Shown one piece after another: positions 38,897 through 49,670 of a DNA stretch of 64,000 bases. The stretch's first letter is position 1; each line of letters opens with the position of its first letter. The stretch is taken from the NCBI GenBank assembly GCA_016707895.1, contig JADJGV010000007.1:1-64000 (forward strand). Direction: 5' to 3'. Position numbers and translations under genes: made by a program. This DNA is from Myxococcales bacterium. GTDB taxonomy: Bacteria; Myxococcota_A; Polyangia; Haliangiales; Haliangiaceae. The notes under the pieces are model-generated. The model did not search any database, had not been told where the DNA came from, and saw nothing but the letters and a program-made list of their open reading frames with translations.

Positions 38897-40549
38897 ATGC
38901 GTGTCCCCGCGTTCGCCCTGGCGATCGTGGCCGTGGTGGCGTCGGCCCAGGCCGACGAGACCTCGACCACCGACAAGCTCCGCATCCTGTACTCGTCGCG
39001 GTTCACGTTCACCGAGGACGGCCTGCCGCTGGTGACGGTGCAGATCGTCGGCGGGCGCGATCGCATCACGCTGGCCGCGCCCGGCGGCCTGACGGTGATC
39101 CCCGACGGCGTCGGCGGCAGCGCCGCCACCGTCGCCGGCGCCACGACGTGGACGCTCACCGCCCAGGACGCCGCGCCGGCCGAGATCCGCGAGTGGACCG
39201 TGATCGAGCGGCTGGGCCCCGACGACCCCACCGGCGTCGCCGACGCCACCGCGGCGTGGAAGGCGCGCGGCTTCGATCCCCACGCGTTCGAGCTGGGCAC
39301 GCTGTTCGCCGTCGACGGCGAGATCATCGACACCCGCGAGGTGGTGGTGGCGATCGATCCGGTCGGCCCCGGCAAGGGCGCGGCGCGGGCCAAGGCGATC
39401 GCCGGCAAGTTCCAGGTCGCGACCAGCGTCCACGCCGAGCTGGTGCGGCGCCCGCGCGGCACGATCGTCGCCACCGCCGCCGGCACCACGCTGACCAACC
39501 CGTCGGTGATCTGGCTGCGCCCGACCCGCGCCGGCGACACCATCACGGTCACCGACGTGCCGACCAACACCGGCGGCTCGCAGCTCACCACCGGCAAGGA
39601 GGATCGCCGCTACTGGGGCGCGGTCTACGTGACGCTCGGCTCCGACGGCAAGCTGACCGCGGTCAACGCGGTGCCCGAGGACAAGCTGCTGGCCGGGCTG
39701 GTGCCGGCCGAGATCTTCGCCGACGCGCCCGAGGCCGCGCTCGAGGCCCAGGCGATCGCCGCGCGCACCGAGCTGCTGGCCAAGATCGGCCACCGGCCGC
39801 TGACCGAGCCGTACCTCCTGTGCTCGACGCAGGCCTGCCAGGTCTACGCCGGCGCTGGCAAGGAGCACCCGCGCACGACCCGCGCGGTCGAGCAGACCCG
39901 CGGCGTGGTGATGCTGCGCGACGGTGGCGGGCTGGTCGACGCGCGCTACAGCGCCTCGGCCGGCGGCCACCCCGAGGACAACGACTGGATCTGGGGCGGC
40001 GCGCCGGATCCGTCGCTGCGCGGGCGGATCGACACCACCGACCCCAAGCTGGCCGAGGCGTTCGCGACGCTCGACGACAAGAACCTCGAGGCGTTCCTGG
40101 CGGCGCCGGCCGACAAGTTCCCGAGCGGCGCGACGACGTGGGGCAAGAAGCACTTCCGGTGGACGATCGAGGTCGACGCGACGGAGCTGACCAAGCGGGT
40201 GGCGGCCGAGTACCCGAAGCTCGGCGCGATCCGCGCGCTCGAGCCGGTGCGCCGATCGCGCGGCGGACGGATCGGCGCGCTGCGGATCGTCGGCGCGAAG
40301 GGGACGGTGGTGGCGGAAGGCGACCTCCACCTGCGGCGGCTGCTAGGCGGCCTGAAGTCGACGCTGTTCGTGGTCAGCGCGAAGGGCCCGGCGGACGCGC
40401 CGACGGCGTTCGTGTTCCGCGGCGCCGGCTTCGGCCATGGCGTCGGCATGGATCAGGTCGGCGCGATCGGCCTCGCGGCGGCCGGCAAGTCGCACGCCGA
40501 GATCCTGGCGCGCTACTACGTCGGCAGCCACCTGCACCGGTTGTACTGA
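38897..40549 (+). CDS. SpoIID/LytB-domain secreted protein
   Basis: This 550-residue exported protein has a signal peptide (MRVPAFALAIVAVVASAQA) and a SpoIID/LytB domain from about residue 230. Core motifs are LAGLVPAEIFADAPEAALEAQAIAARTELL and GAGFGHGVGMDQVGAIGLA plus SHAEILARYY, matching the stem-peptide-free glycan cleaving SpoIID family. A small cysteine pair (CSTQACQV) is also typical. In non-sporulating bacteria these proteins trim septal peptidoglycan. It is convergent with ruvB, with only 22 bp between them. Confidence 0.88.
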   Translation: MRVPAFALAIVAVVASAQADETSTTDKLRILYSSRFTFTEDGLPLVTVQIVGGRDRITLAAPGGLTVIPDGVGGSAATVAGATTWTLTAQDAAPAEIREWTVIERLGPDDPTGVADATAAWKARGFDPHAFELGTLFAVDGEIIDTREVVVAIDPVGPGKGAARAKAIAGKFQVATSVHAELVRRPRGTIVATAAGTTLTNPSVIWLRPTRAGDTITVTDVPTNTGGSQLTTGKEDRRYWGAVYVTLGSDGKLTAVNAVPEDKLLAGLVPAEIFADAPEAALEAQAIAARTELLAKIGHRPLTEPYLLCSTQACQVYAGAGKEHPRTTRAVEQTRGVVMLRDGGGLVDARYSASAGGHPEDNDWIWGGAPDPSLRGRIDTTDPKLAEAFATLDDKNLEAFLAAPADKFPSGATTWGKKHFRWTIEVDATELTKRVAAEYPKLGAIRALEPVRRSRGGRIGALRIVGAKGTVVAEGDLHLRRLLGGLKSTLFVVSAKGPADAPTAFVFRGAGFGHGVGMDQVGAIGLAAAGKSHAEILARYYVGSHLHRLY

Positions 40550-40571
40550 CGGCTCGCTCGCGGCGAGCAGG

Positions 40572-41651
<1,080 letters not shown>

Positions 41652-41663
41652 GCCGGGCCTACC

Positions 41664-42289
<626 letters not shown>

Positions 42290-42293
<4 letters not shown>

Positions 42294-42826
42294 GCCGCAC
42301 CTCCGGCCCGGCTCGGCGCCGGGCGCACCGCCGGGACGATCCGCGGCGCGGTGGCCTCGGCCACCACCGCCCGGGCGTGGGCGATCGCCAGCGCCAGCGC
42401 GTCGGCGGCGTCGGCGCGCGGCGGCGTGCGCAGCTTGACCAGCGCCGCCACCATGTGGGCGACCTGCTCCTTGCCGGCGCGGCCGCGGCCCGTGATCATC
42501 TTCTTCACCTGGGGCGCGGGATACGACGCGACGGCCAGGCCGCGCAAGCCCACCACGGCCAGCGCCATGCCCCGGGCCTGCGCCAGCGCCAGCGCGGTGC
42601 GCAGGTTGACCCGGGCGAAGACGTCCTCGACCGCGACCACCGCCGGCGCCAGCTCGTCGAGCACCTCGCCCAGGCCCCGGGCGATCTCGCCCAGCCGGGC
42701 CTCGAACGGGTGATCCTCCGGCGCGGTCAGCACGCCGCACTCGATGTACGACAGGTCGGCGCCGACGACGTCGATGACGCCGTAGCCACACACGCGACTG
42801 CCGGGATCGATCCCGAGGATGCGCAC
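42290..42826 (-). CDS. ruvC: Crossover junction endonuclease RuvC
   Basis: RuvC is the nuclease that resolves Holliday junctions by paired cuts. The GTG at 42826 yields the classic MRILGIDPGSRVCGYG start with the first catalytic Asp. The second acidic residue lies in AVEDVFARVN, and the last two are in DAADALALAIAHA. The length of 178 residues is normal; the tail is Pro/Arg-rich. ruvC is first in the ruvC-ruvA-ruvB operon and is divergent from the LEA-like gene across 138 bp. That region must hold both upstream signals; I see no LexA-type box in it. Confidence 0.95.
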
Positions 42827-42964
42827 GGTGGCCGACGCTACTGCCGCGATCTGACATCGCCCCCGCGTGAAGGTCGGTTCACGGGGACGGGCCGCGCGTC
42901 CCGCCAAGCCCCTGGAATCGCGCTGGCCCGGGGCTGGGCCCGGCGCTTGCTGTGCTCGCGGACC

Positions 42965-43444
42965 ATGCGCCTCGCCTACCGCCTCGCGATCTTGCTCGTG
43001 GTCGCCCCCCTCGCGGCCTGCTTCATCATGTCGCCGGTCGAGAAGCCGACCGCCACCGTGCGCTCGGCGTCGCTCGGGACCGCGTCGCTGACCAGCCTCG
43101 AGGGCCGCCTCGATCTCGACGTCATGAACCCCAACGCGTTCGGCGTGCCGCTGGCCGGCATCGACTGGGAGCTGGCGATCGGCGGCGCCGCCGCGGTGCG
43201 CGGCCGGGTCGAGGCCAGCCAGACCATCCCGGCCAAGGGCTCGGCCCCGGTGTCGACCGCGCTGCGCATCGATCTCGGCACCGCGTACGACGCCGCCGCG
43301 GCGATCGCCCGCGGCGAGCGCAGCTACCGGCTCACCGCGCGGCTGCACTTCTCGACCAAGCTCGGCGATCTCACCGTCGACGTCACCCACCAGGGCTCGC
43401 TGGCGGGCGCCGGCGGCCTGCTCGGCCAGCTGCCGAGCTGGTAG
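42965..43444 (+). CDS. LEA14/WHy-domain lipoprotein
   Basis: This 159-residue lipoprotein has lipobox LAAC (Cys19), followed by a water-stress and hypersensitive response (WHy, LEA type 2) domain. The family core is visible as ATVRSASLGTASLTSLEGRLDLDVMNPNAFGVPLAGIDWEL, with the defining N-P-N-x-F/Y motif. The protein is a small beta-sandwich in the periplasm or outer membrane; its role in bacteria is poorly defined. Its stop is six bases from the end of the convergent trypsin-like gene. Confidence 0.82.
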   Translation: MRLAYRLAILLVVAPLAACFIMSPVEKPTATVRSASLGTASLTSLEGRLDLDVMNPNAFGVPLAGIDWELAIGGAAAVRGRVEASQTIPAKGSAPVSTALRIDLGTAYDAAAAIARGERSYRLTARLHFSTKLGDLTVDVTHQGSLAGAGGLLGQLPSW

Positions 43445-43450
43445 CCACGG

Positions 43451-44923
43451 TCACGGCGGGCGCGTGCGCAGCACGTTGATCGGCGCGCACGCACCCTTGC
43501 GGATGCGCACCCGGAACTCGCCGGCGTTGTCGACGAACGGCAACAGCGGCGCGGTCACCGCGCCGAGCTGGTGGCCCAGATCGTTGGCCAGCGCGCGCCT
43601 GGCGGCGGCCAGCGCGGCCTCGGGCTCGACGCACAGCGGGTGCGCGGCGCCGTGGCGCGGCGACAGCACCGCGTCGTTGACCATGAACGCCAGGTAGGCG
43701 TCGCTGCCGAACGTCACCTCGCGGCGCCCGCCCAGCACGCGCACGTCGGCGACCGCGCGCTGATCCTCGATGAGCAGCTGCAGCGGATCGCGCGCCTCGA
43801 GGTTGGGGTAGCCCAGCTCGCGCAGCTCGACCATCAACAGCGCGCCCCAGGCGTCGGCGGGCGCCAGCCGGCACTCGTCGAACAGGCCGTCGCGCCCGGC
43901 CTGGCCCTCGGGGCCGGCCCACGCGAACTGGAAGCGGTTGTACTCGGACAAGACCGGCGGCGGGTGCTGGCTCTTCTTGGTGGCGAGCTTGCTGCCGGCG
44001 GCGGCGTGCTTGACCAAGAGCGCCCGCCACACCTCGGCCAGGTGCTCGACGTCGGGATGCGACACCGAGACCTGCCCGCTGGGCTCGAGGCACACCCGGT
44101 CGCCGGCCTTGTACTGCAGCCGGCTGCGCTGCCAGCCAGCGACGGCGCTGACGATCACGTCCTCGGGCGCGGTGGTGCCGCCGAAGACGTCGCCGGTCCA
44201 CACCACCGGCGGCGCGATCGTCATCGGTTGCGCGCGCCGGGTCGCGACCACCGCCACCGCCGCCGCCAGCGCGGCGCCCAGCACGAACGCCAGCGCGCGG
44301 GCGCGGAAGCTCGAGCGCTTGAGCCGCTCGACCTCGTCGGACAGCCCGCTGATCGCCGGCGGCGCGTCCTTCCACAGCGCCAGGTTGCCGATGCCGATCG
44401 CGTCGGCGGTGCCCTTGCCGCGCAGGCCGAGCACGCCGATCACCAGCCCGGTGTCGGCGGCCACCACCGGGCCGCCGGAGAAGCCGTCGGTCACGCCGTC
44501 CCCGTCGACGGTCAGCAGCCAGCCGGCGTGCTTCTTGACCACCTTGGCCGGGTCGTAGGTGAGCTGCGTGGCCTCGCGGATCGTCGCCGGGCACGCGGTG
44601 GCGCGGCGGCCGCGATCGACCTGCGTGAAGCCGACCGCGACCACCGCGTCGCCGGGCCCGGCGCGCCGGGTGAGCGTCAGCGGCTCCTCGGTCAGGCCCT
44701 CGGCGGCCAGCACCGCCAGGTCGATCCCGTCCTTGGTGCCGTCCCACAGCACCTTGGCCGGGCGGCCGTTGGCCTCGAGCGCCGCGTCGCCCAGATCGCT
44801 GACGACGTGGGCGCAGGTCACGACGTGGGCCACCGCGCCGGCGCGGCGCGCGACGAAGCCCGAGCCGTGGCGCTTGCCGTCGCCGCTGGTGATCAAGACG
44901 ACGTGGCGGGTCCAGTCGGTCAC
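43451..44923 (-). CDS. Trypsin-like serine protease with one membrane span
   Basis: This 490-residue protein opens directly with the protease domain (residues ~5-190). The catalytic triad is intact: His39 in TCAHVV, Asp68 in GIDLAVL and Ser149 in DGFSGGPVV. There is no signal peptide, so the protease domain should face the cytoplasm. One transmembrane helix lies at ~209-228. The C-terminal ~260 residues are an uncharacterised globular domain containing several Cys and aromatic residues. The GTG start at 44923 overlaps the stop of the Trypco1 gene (GTGA). This pairing, a trypsin-type protease beside a Trypco1 protein, occurs in proposed bacterial conflict systems. Confidence 0.85.
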   Translation of the reverse strand: MTDWTRHVVLITSGDGKRHGSGFVARRAGAVAHVVTCAHVVSDLGDAALEANGRPAKVLWDGTKDGIDLAVLAAEGLTEEPLTLTRRAGPGDAVVAVGFTQVDRGRRATACPATIREATQLTYDPAKVVKKHAGWLLTVDGDGVTDGFSGGPVVAADTGLVIGVLGLRGKGTADAIGIGNLALWKDAPPAISGLSDEVERLKRSSFRARALAFVLGAALAAAVAVVATRRAQPMTIAPPVVWTGDVFGGTTAPEDVIVSAVAGWQRSRLQYKAGDRVCLEPSGQVSVSHPDVEHLAEVWRALLVKHAAAGSKLATKKSQHPPPVLSEYNRFQFAWAGPEGQAGRDGLFDECRLAPADAWGALLMVELRELGYPNLEARDPLQLLIEDQRAVADVRVLGGRREVTFGSDAYLAFMVNDAVLSPRHGAAHPLCVEPEAALAAARRALANDLGHQLGAVTAPLLPFVDNAGEFRVRIRKGACAPINVLRTRPP

Positions 44924-45243
44924 GGCGCCGGGCGGAGCGGCTTGAGCTTGAGCGTGACCTCGAGGTTGGCGCTGCCCTTCGACTTGACCAGGATGATCCC
45001 GCCCTCGGCCTCGAACGCCAGCCCCAGCTTGATCTCGGCCTCGGCCAGCTCGACGTTGGTCGACAGCGTGCGGTAGGTGGCGATGAACGGGCTGGCGATC
45101 TTCTCGAGGACGGCCGAGAGGCCGTCGTACGCGACGCCGATCGCCTTGGCCTGCGACGACGACGAGCAGCGCTCGGCCACCTGATCGTCGAAGTCCACCT
45201 CGATCAACATCCCATCGGTCGTCCGCGCGATGCCGTGCTTCAT
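44920..45243 (-). CDS. Trypco1 (CU044_2847-type) domain protein
   Basis: This 107-residue protein matches the small trypsin-co-occurring domain 1 family. It has an N-terminal GMLIEVDFDD strand, a middle helix (YDGLSAVLEKIASPFI) and a C-terminal ELAEAEIKLGLAFEAEGGIILVKSKG then ANLEVTLKLKPL, the family's EVEFGIKLSAEAG-like signature. The start ATG at 45243 is the first in-frame Met before the domain; the upstream longer frame runs through the hairpin element. It precedes and overlaps the trypsin-like gene. Family members are thought to regulate or dock the protease; the exact mechanism is not known. Confidence 0.82.
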   Translation of the reverse strand: MKHGIARTTDGMLIEVDFDDQVAERCSSSSQAKAIGVAYDGLSAVLEKIASPFIATYRTLSTNVELAEAEIKLGLAFEAEGGIILVKSKGSANLEVTLKLKPLRPAP

Positions 45244-45292
45244 GGCGGCATCGTGCGCCAGCGGCCCCGCGCGGGCAACCGACCGCGTTTCA

Positions 45293-45366
45293 GGAGGTGC
45301 GTCGCCGCACCTCCCTCGGCGGGGCCTGGTCCCCGCCGAGCCTCCCACCAGGACGCGAGACGCCCG
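45293..45366. repeat. Double-hairpin element, copy 3 (divergent)
   Basis: Same architecture as the copies at 2046 and 51086 but with changed stems. Hairpin 1 has arms GGAGGTGCG/CGCACCTCC (45293-45314), hairpin 2 has arms CTCGGCGGGG/CCCCGCCGAG (45315-45340), then CCTCCC (45341-45346) and the tail GGACGCGAGACGCCC. It lies between the DUF4344 stop and the Trypco1 start, in the minus-strand leader of the Trypco1-trypsin operon. Confidence 0.65.
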
Positions 45367-45414
45367 TCGCGTCGACCCGACCGACCTCACCCCGGGGCGG
45401 CGAGCCGCGTCCGG

Positions 45415-46389
45415 CTACTCGCCGAGCTTGACCCGCACCGTCGGCACGGTCAGGAACGGCTTGAGCAGCCGGTTCCAGCTGGTCGAGATCTGCTTGTACT
45501 CGTCGGGGCACTGCTCGGCCCGCTCCTCGGGCAGATCGTCCTCGCCGACGAGGTCGTCCCAGCCCTCGGGGTCCGAGCCGTAGATCAGGCACACCGTGTT
45601 GTAGAAGCGCTGCTCGTTGAGCGCGTGCTCGTCCCAGTACGGCGTGTCGTCGACCTCGCCCTCGGACTCGTCGATGAACGCGTACGCGCCGTCGAGCGCC
45701 AGCGCGTTGCCCTCGTCGCCGCTGGCCACCAGGATCACCGTCGACAGCTGATCGGCGACGTCCTCCTCGCGGCCGACCGTGGGCAGCCCGAGCTGGTGGA
45801 TCAGCGCGTGGCCGGCCTCGTGGAGGAACGTCGACACCACCGCGCCCAGGATCGCCGGCTGCCGCTCGTCGGCCGGGTAGCCGGCGAACAGCTCGCCGTA
45901 GTAGTCGACGTACTCGTCGCACATCGTGATCGTCACCGCCTCGGGATCGTAGAACGCGTTGATCTCGTCGCAGGCGGCGTACACCACCGCGATGTCGCGC
46001 GGCAGGCGCAGGCTCTGGTTGAGCTGCGGCAGGATCTTCTCGAGCACGCCGGCCTGGCGCACCAGCGCGCGGGTCGCGCTGTCGGATCCGTCGTAGCGCA
46101 GCACGAAGCGCCCGCGGCCCGCCGCCGCCGACGCGGCCGCCAGGTCGCCGAGCGGCAAGAGCGCGTTGTGGCCCAGCGCCGCCGCGCCCGGCTTGGTGGC
46201 CTTCTTGGTCAGCGGCGTCGGCGGGGTCGGCTTGGCCGGCGCGGCGTCGCCACCGCTGGCGTCCACGGTCGTCGCCGTGGCGGCGGCCGGCGCGGCGCGC
46301 CCACCCTTGTCGGCCTTGCGGCACCCGCCGGCGAGCACCAGCGCCGCCACCACGCACGTCCAGCCTGACCACGATCGCGACAGGTCCAT
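45415..46389 (-). CDS. DUF4344 putative zinc metallopeptidase lipoprotein
   Basis: This 324-residue lipoprotein has lipobox LAGGC (Cys23) and an Ala/Pro/Thr/Lys linker to about residue 75. The C-terminal domain matches the DUF4344 putative metallopeptidase family. The zinc motif is HEAGH (His190, Glu191, His194), followed by IHQLGLPTVGREEDVADQLS, where the third acidic ligand would lie, and CDEINAFYDPEAVTITMCDEYV ahead of it. It probably cleaves or binds cell-envelope proteins in the periplasm. It lies upstream of the Trypco1 operon but is separated by 171 bp containing the hairpin element, so co-function is uncertain. Confidence 0.83.
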   Translation of the reverse strand: MDLSRSWSGWTCVVAALVLAGGCRKADKGGRAAPAAATATTVDASGGDAAPAKPTPPTPLTKKATKPGAAALGHNALLPLGDLAAASAAAGRGRFVLRYDGSDSATRALVRQAGVLEKILPQLNQSLRLPRDIAVVYAACDEINAFYDPEAVTITMCDEYVDYYGELFAGYPADERQPAILGAVVSTFLHEAGHALIHQLGLPTVGREEDVADQLSTVILVASGDEGNALALDGAYAFIDESEGEVDDTPYWDEHALNEQRFYNTVCLIYGSDPEGWDDLVGEDDLPEERAEQCPDEYKQISTSWNRLLKPFLTVPTVRVKLGE

Positions 46390-46466
46390 CGTCGCACTCT
46401 ATCACCGACGAGCGGCGCGGGGGCTGGCGCGGTCGCCTCGCGCCAACCCGCGGTAGACTGCCGGCC

Positions 46467-47156
46467 ATGGCGCACCTTCGCACCGTGTCCTTCCTGCTCG
46501 CGTCGCTCGCCGCCGCGTGCACCGTCCACACCCAGCCCGCCGGGCCGATGGGCCCCGCGCCCGGCCCGGTGGTGGCGAGCCCGACGCCCACGCCCGCGCC
46601 GGCGCCCACCCCCGCGCCGCCCCCGCCGCCCCCGGCCCCGCCGCCGCCGGTGGTCGTGGTCGCGCCGCCGCCGGCCCCGCCGCCGCCCCCGCCGCCGCCG
46701 CCCCCGCCGGTGGTCCGCGACGATGATCGCGGCGATCGCCGGTTCGATCGCTCGAGCGACTGGGACAAGCTCGGCGAGCGCTGGGTCGAGGGCCGCGTCG
46801 ATCGCGACAGCATCAAGGTCGGCAAGGGCAAGCACCGCTACCGCGCCCTCGCGGTGGTGGTCGAGCACTCGGCGCTCGAGATGTTCGACATGGTGGTCGA
46901 GTTCGGCGACGGCACGTCGTTCTCGCCCAACCTGCGGCTGGTGTTCGGCCCGAACGCCACGTCGCGGGTCATCGACCTGCCCGGCGACGCGCGCTTCATC
47001 AAGAAGGTCGAGTTCCGCTACGGCAACCTGCCCGGCGGCGGCAAGGCCCAGGTCGAGCTGTGGGGGCTCGACGCCAAGGACGACGATCACGACGGCCACG
47101 ACGGCCGCGGCAAGGGCAAGGGCCACGGCAAGGGCCGCGGCCACGGCCACGACTGA
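46467..47156 (+). CDS. DUF2541-like lipoprotein with proline-rich spacer
   Basis: This 229-residue lipoprotein has lipobox LAAAC (Cys18), a ~65-residue Pro/Ala/Val spacer (residues 25-85) and a C-terminal domain. That domain, about residues 95-200, follows the DUF2541 (YaaI-like) pattern: DKLGERWVEGRVDRDSIKVG, then MVVEFGDG and RVIDLPGDARFIKKVEFRYG. The C-terminus is Gly/Lys/His (KGHGKGRGHGHD), a potential metal-binding tail. The spacer is long enough to bridge from the outer membrane to the peptidoglycan. Function is unknown. It stands just before the lytic transglycosylase gene on the same strand (58 bp gap). Confidence 0.72.
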   Translation: MAHLRTVSFLLASLAAACTVHTQPAGPMGPAPGPVVASPTPTPAPAPTPAPPPPPPAPPPPVVVVAPPPAPPPPPPPPPPPVVRDDDRGDRRFDRSSDWDKLGERWVEGRVDRDSIKVGKGKHRYRALAVVVEHSALEMFDMVVEFGDGTSFSPNLRLVFGPNATSRVIDLPGDARFIKKVEFRYGNLPGGGKAQVELWGLDAKDDDHDGHDGRGKGKGHGKGRGHGHD

Positions 47157-47214
47157 TCGCCGGCGCCGGCCCCCGGAATTTGCCGGTGGCGATCGGCGTT
47201 GTTAGGGTCCGATC

Positions 47215-49617
47215 ATGTCCAAGGCCCGGTTCCTCGTCGGTGTATTCGCGTGGGCGGCGGCGGCGTGCTCGGGGGACGACGCCGGGCGGCACCGCACCCA
47301 CGCGCCGCCGCCGAGCCCGGTGGCCGCCGCCACCGTCGACGCCGGGGTCGCGATCGACGCGCCGCCGCCGGGCCCGCCGACCGCGGCGCTGACCGAGGAC
47401 ATGGGCGCGCCCTACTTCGCCGGCTCGGCGGCGGCCGCCGCGCTGGCCCGGGAGGACTGGGCCACCGCCGCCAGCACCTACAGCGCGCTGGCCCTGGCCG
47501 CGGCCGATCCCGCCGAGCGCGGCCGCGCGCTCGCGCTGGCGGGCGTCGCGCTGGCGCAGCTCGGGCGGTGGCAGGCCGCCGCCGACGCGTTCGGCGGCGC
47601 CCGGGCGTCCGCGCCGCTGCTGGCCGACTACCTCGGCTACCAGGAGGCGCGGGCCCGCTACTTCGCCCACGACACCGCGCGCGCGCTCGACCTGGCCCGC
47701 GGCGTCGATCGCGCCAGCATCGTCGGCGCCGACGCCGAGCTGCTGGTCGGCGATCTGCTCCGCGCCGCCGGCGATCAGGCCGCGATCGCCGCGCACTACG
47801 GCGACTACCTGGCCCGGCGCCCCGACGGCATCCGCCGCGCCGAGGCCCGGTTCCGCCGCGCCGAGGCGCTCGAGGCCGCGCACGACACCGGCCCCGACGC
47901 CGCCGCGCTGTACCGGGCGATCACCGTCGACGATCCGCTGTCGTCGTGGGCCACCAAGGCCGCGGCGCGGCTCGACGCGCTGGCCAAGGCCGGCGCCGCG
48001 CCGCCGCCGCTGACCAGCGCCGAGCGCCTGACCCGGGCCAAGGCGCTGTTCGACGGCATGCGCAACCCCGAGTCGGAGGCGGCCTACGCCGACGCGCTGA
48101 CCGCGCCCGATCGTACGCCGGCCGACGTCTGCGTCGCGAGCTACCACCGCGCGCAGAGCCTGTTCAAGGCCCGCAACCGCAAGGAGGCCGCGCCGCGCTT
48201 CGACGAGGCGGTCAGCGCGTGCACCGCCGCCGGCGACAAGGACCTCACCGTGCGCGCGGCGTACCAGGCCGGCCGCTCGTACGCGTACAACGGCGATCAC
48301 AAGACCTCGATCGATCGCTACCGCGCCGCCGCCGCCGCCGACCCCGCCAACAGCTACGCCGACGACGCGCTCCTGCGTGAGGCCGAGGAGTGGGCCGATC
48401 TGGGCGACGACGCGAAGGTCACCGCCGCGCTCGAGTCGCTGCCGGTCAAGTTCCCCGCCGGCGACATGCGCGCCGAGGCGCTGTGGCGGCTGGGCTGGCG
48501 CGCGTTCCGCGCCAACGACGACGCCAAGGCCATCGGCTACTGGCGCCAGCAGATCGCGGCGGCGCCGATCGACGACAACTACTGGGCCGAGGGCCAGCCG
48601 CAGTACTGGATCGGCCGGGCCGAGCTGCGCCGCGGCCGCGCCGCCGAGGCGGTCGCCGCGTGGACCGACGCGGTGCGCACCTACCCGGTCACCTACTACG
48701 CGATGCTCGCGCTCAACCGCATCCGCGAGGTCGACGCCGGCCGCTTCGCCGCCCTGATGAAGGACATCACGACCGATCCGCCCGGCTACGACGCCGCGGC
48801 GCCGGCGTTCCGCTTCCAGCCCCGCGCCGCCTACGCCACCCCGGCGTTCGCCCGCGCCGTCGAGCTGATCCGCATGGGCCTGGGCGATCCGGCCGAGGCC
48901 GAGCTGCGCGCGATCGGCCTGGCGCCGCCGACCGACAAGAAGAAGGTCGACGATCCCGATCGCGTCGAGCAGCTGTGGGCGCTGGCGTGGCTGTACGACA
49001 AGGCCGGGCGCTACAGCGCGTCGCACTGGCCGACCCGCTGGCACATCCTCGACTACAAGCGGCAGTGGCCGATCGGCGCCAACCGGGCCCGCTGGCGCAT
49101 CGCCTACCCGCCGGCGTTCTACGCGCTGCTCAAGACCCACGCCGACCAGAACGGCGCGCCGGTCGCGCTCGCGCAGGGCATCGTCCGCGAGGAGAGCGCG
49201 TTCACGCCGACGCTCGAGTCGTACGCCAACGCGATCGGCCTGACCCAGATGATCAACTCGACCGCGACCCGGTTCGCCAAGGGCACCGGCATCGCGCCGA
49301 CCCGCGAGAACCTCAAGGACCCCGAGAAGAACGTCACGATCGGCGCCCGGTTCCTGGGCTTCCTGGTCAACCAGTGGAAGGGCTTCATCCACCTGGTGCC
49401 GCCGTCGTACAACGCCGGCGAGGGCGCGGTGAAGCGCTGGCTCAAGCTGCGCGGCACCTGGCCCGCTGACGAGTTCATCGAGGCCATCGTCGACGATCAG
49501 GCCCGCAACTACTCCAAGCGCGTGCTCGGCAGCTACTTCGTCTACACCTGGATCGAGGGCGGCGGCGTGCCGCCGATGCCCAACCAGATTCCGCCGTCGA
49601 TCCTGCCCGCGCCGTGA
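47215..49617 (+). CDS. Slt70-type lytic murein transglycosylase (lipoprotein)
   Basis: This 800-residue lipoprotein has lipobox WAAAAC (Cys18). Its long helical superhelix (residues ~60-600) carries tetratricopeptide-like repeats, as in Slt70. The C-terminal domain is a goose-lysozyme fold. The catalytic glutamate is E660 within REESAFTP, and NAIGLTQMINSTATRFAKG and VPPSYNAGEGAVKRW are the family's other signature stretches. It cleaves the glycan strand to form 1,6-anhydro-muropeptides. The DUF2541 gene precedes it and the SixA gene follows closely. Confidence 0.93.
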   Translation: MSKARFLVGVFAWAAAACSGDDAGRHRTHAPPPSPVAAATVDAGVAIDAPPPGPPTAALTEDMGAPYFAGSAAAAALAREDWATAASTYSALALAAADPAERGRALALAGVALAQLGRWQAAADAFGGARASAPLLADYLGYQEARARYFAHDTARALDLARGVDRASIVGADAELLVGDLLRAAGDQAAIAAHYGDYLARRPDGIRRAEARFRRAEALEAAHDTGPDAAALYRAITVDDPLSSWATKAAARLDALAKAGAAPPPLTSAERLTRAKALFDGMRNPESEAAYADALTAPDRTPADVCVASYHRAQSLFKARNRKEAAPRFDEAVSACTAAGDKDLTVRAAYQAGRSYAYNGDHKTSIDRYRAAAAADPANSYADDALLREAEEWADLGDDAKVTAALESLPVKFPAGDMRAEALWRLGWRAFRANDDAKAIGYWRQQIAAAPIDDNYWAEGQPQYWIGRAELRRGRAAEAVAAWTDAVRTYPVTYYAMLALNRIREVDAGRFAALMKDITTDPPGYDAAAPAFRFQPRAAYATPAFARAVELIRMGLGDPAEAELRAIGLAPPTDKKKVDDPDRVEQLWALAWLYDKAGRYSASHWPTRWHILDYKRQWPIGANRARWRIAYPPAFYALLKTHADQNGAPVALAQGIVREESAFTPTLESYANAIGLTQMINSTATRFAKGTGIAPTRENLKDPEKNVTIGARFLGFLVNQWKGFIHLVPPSYNAGEGAVKRWLKLRGTWPADEFIEAIVDDQARNYSKRVLGSYFVYTWIEGGGVPPMPNQIPPSILPAP

Positions 49618-49670
49618 CGGCCGCCGCGCGTTGACAGCCCGCCCCGGTGGCGGGATGCTCGATCGTCCTC

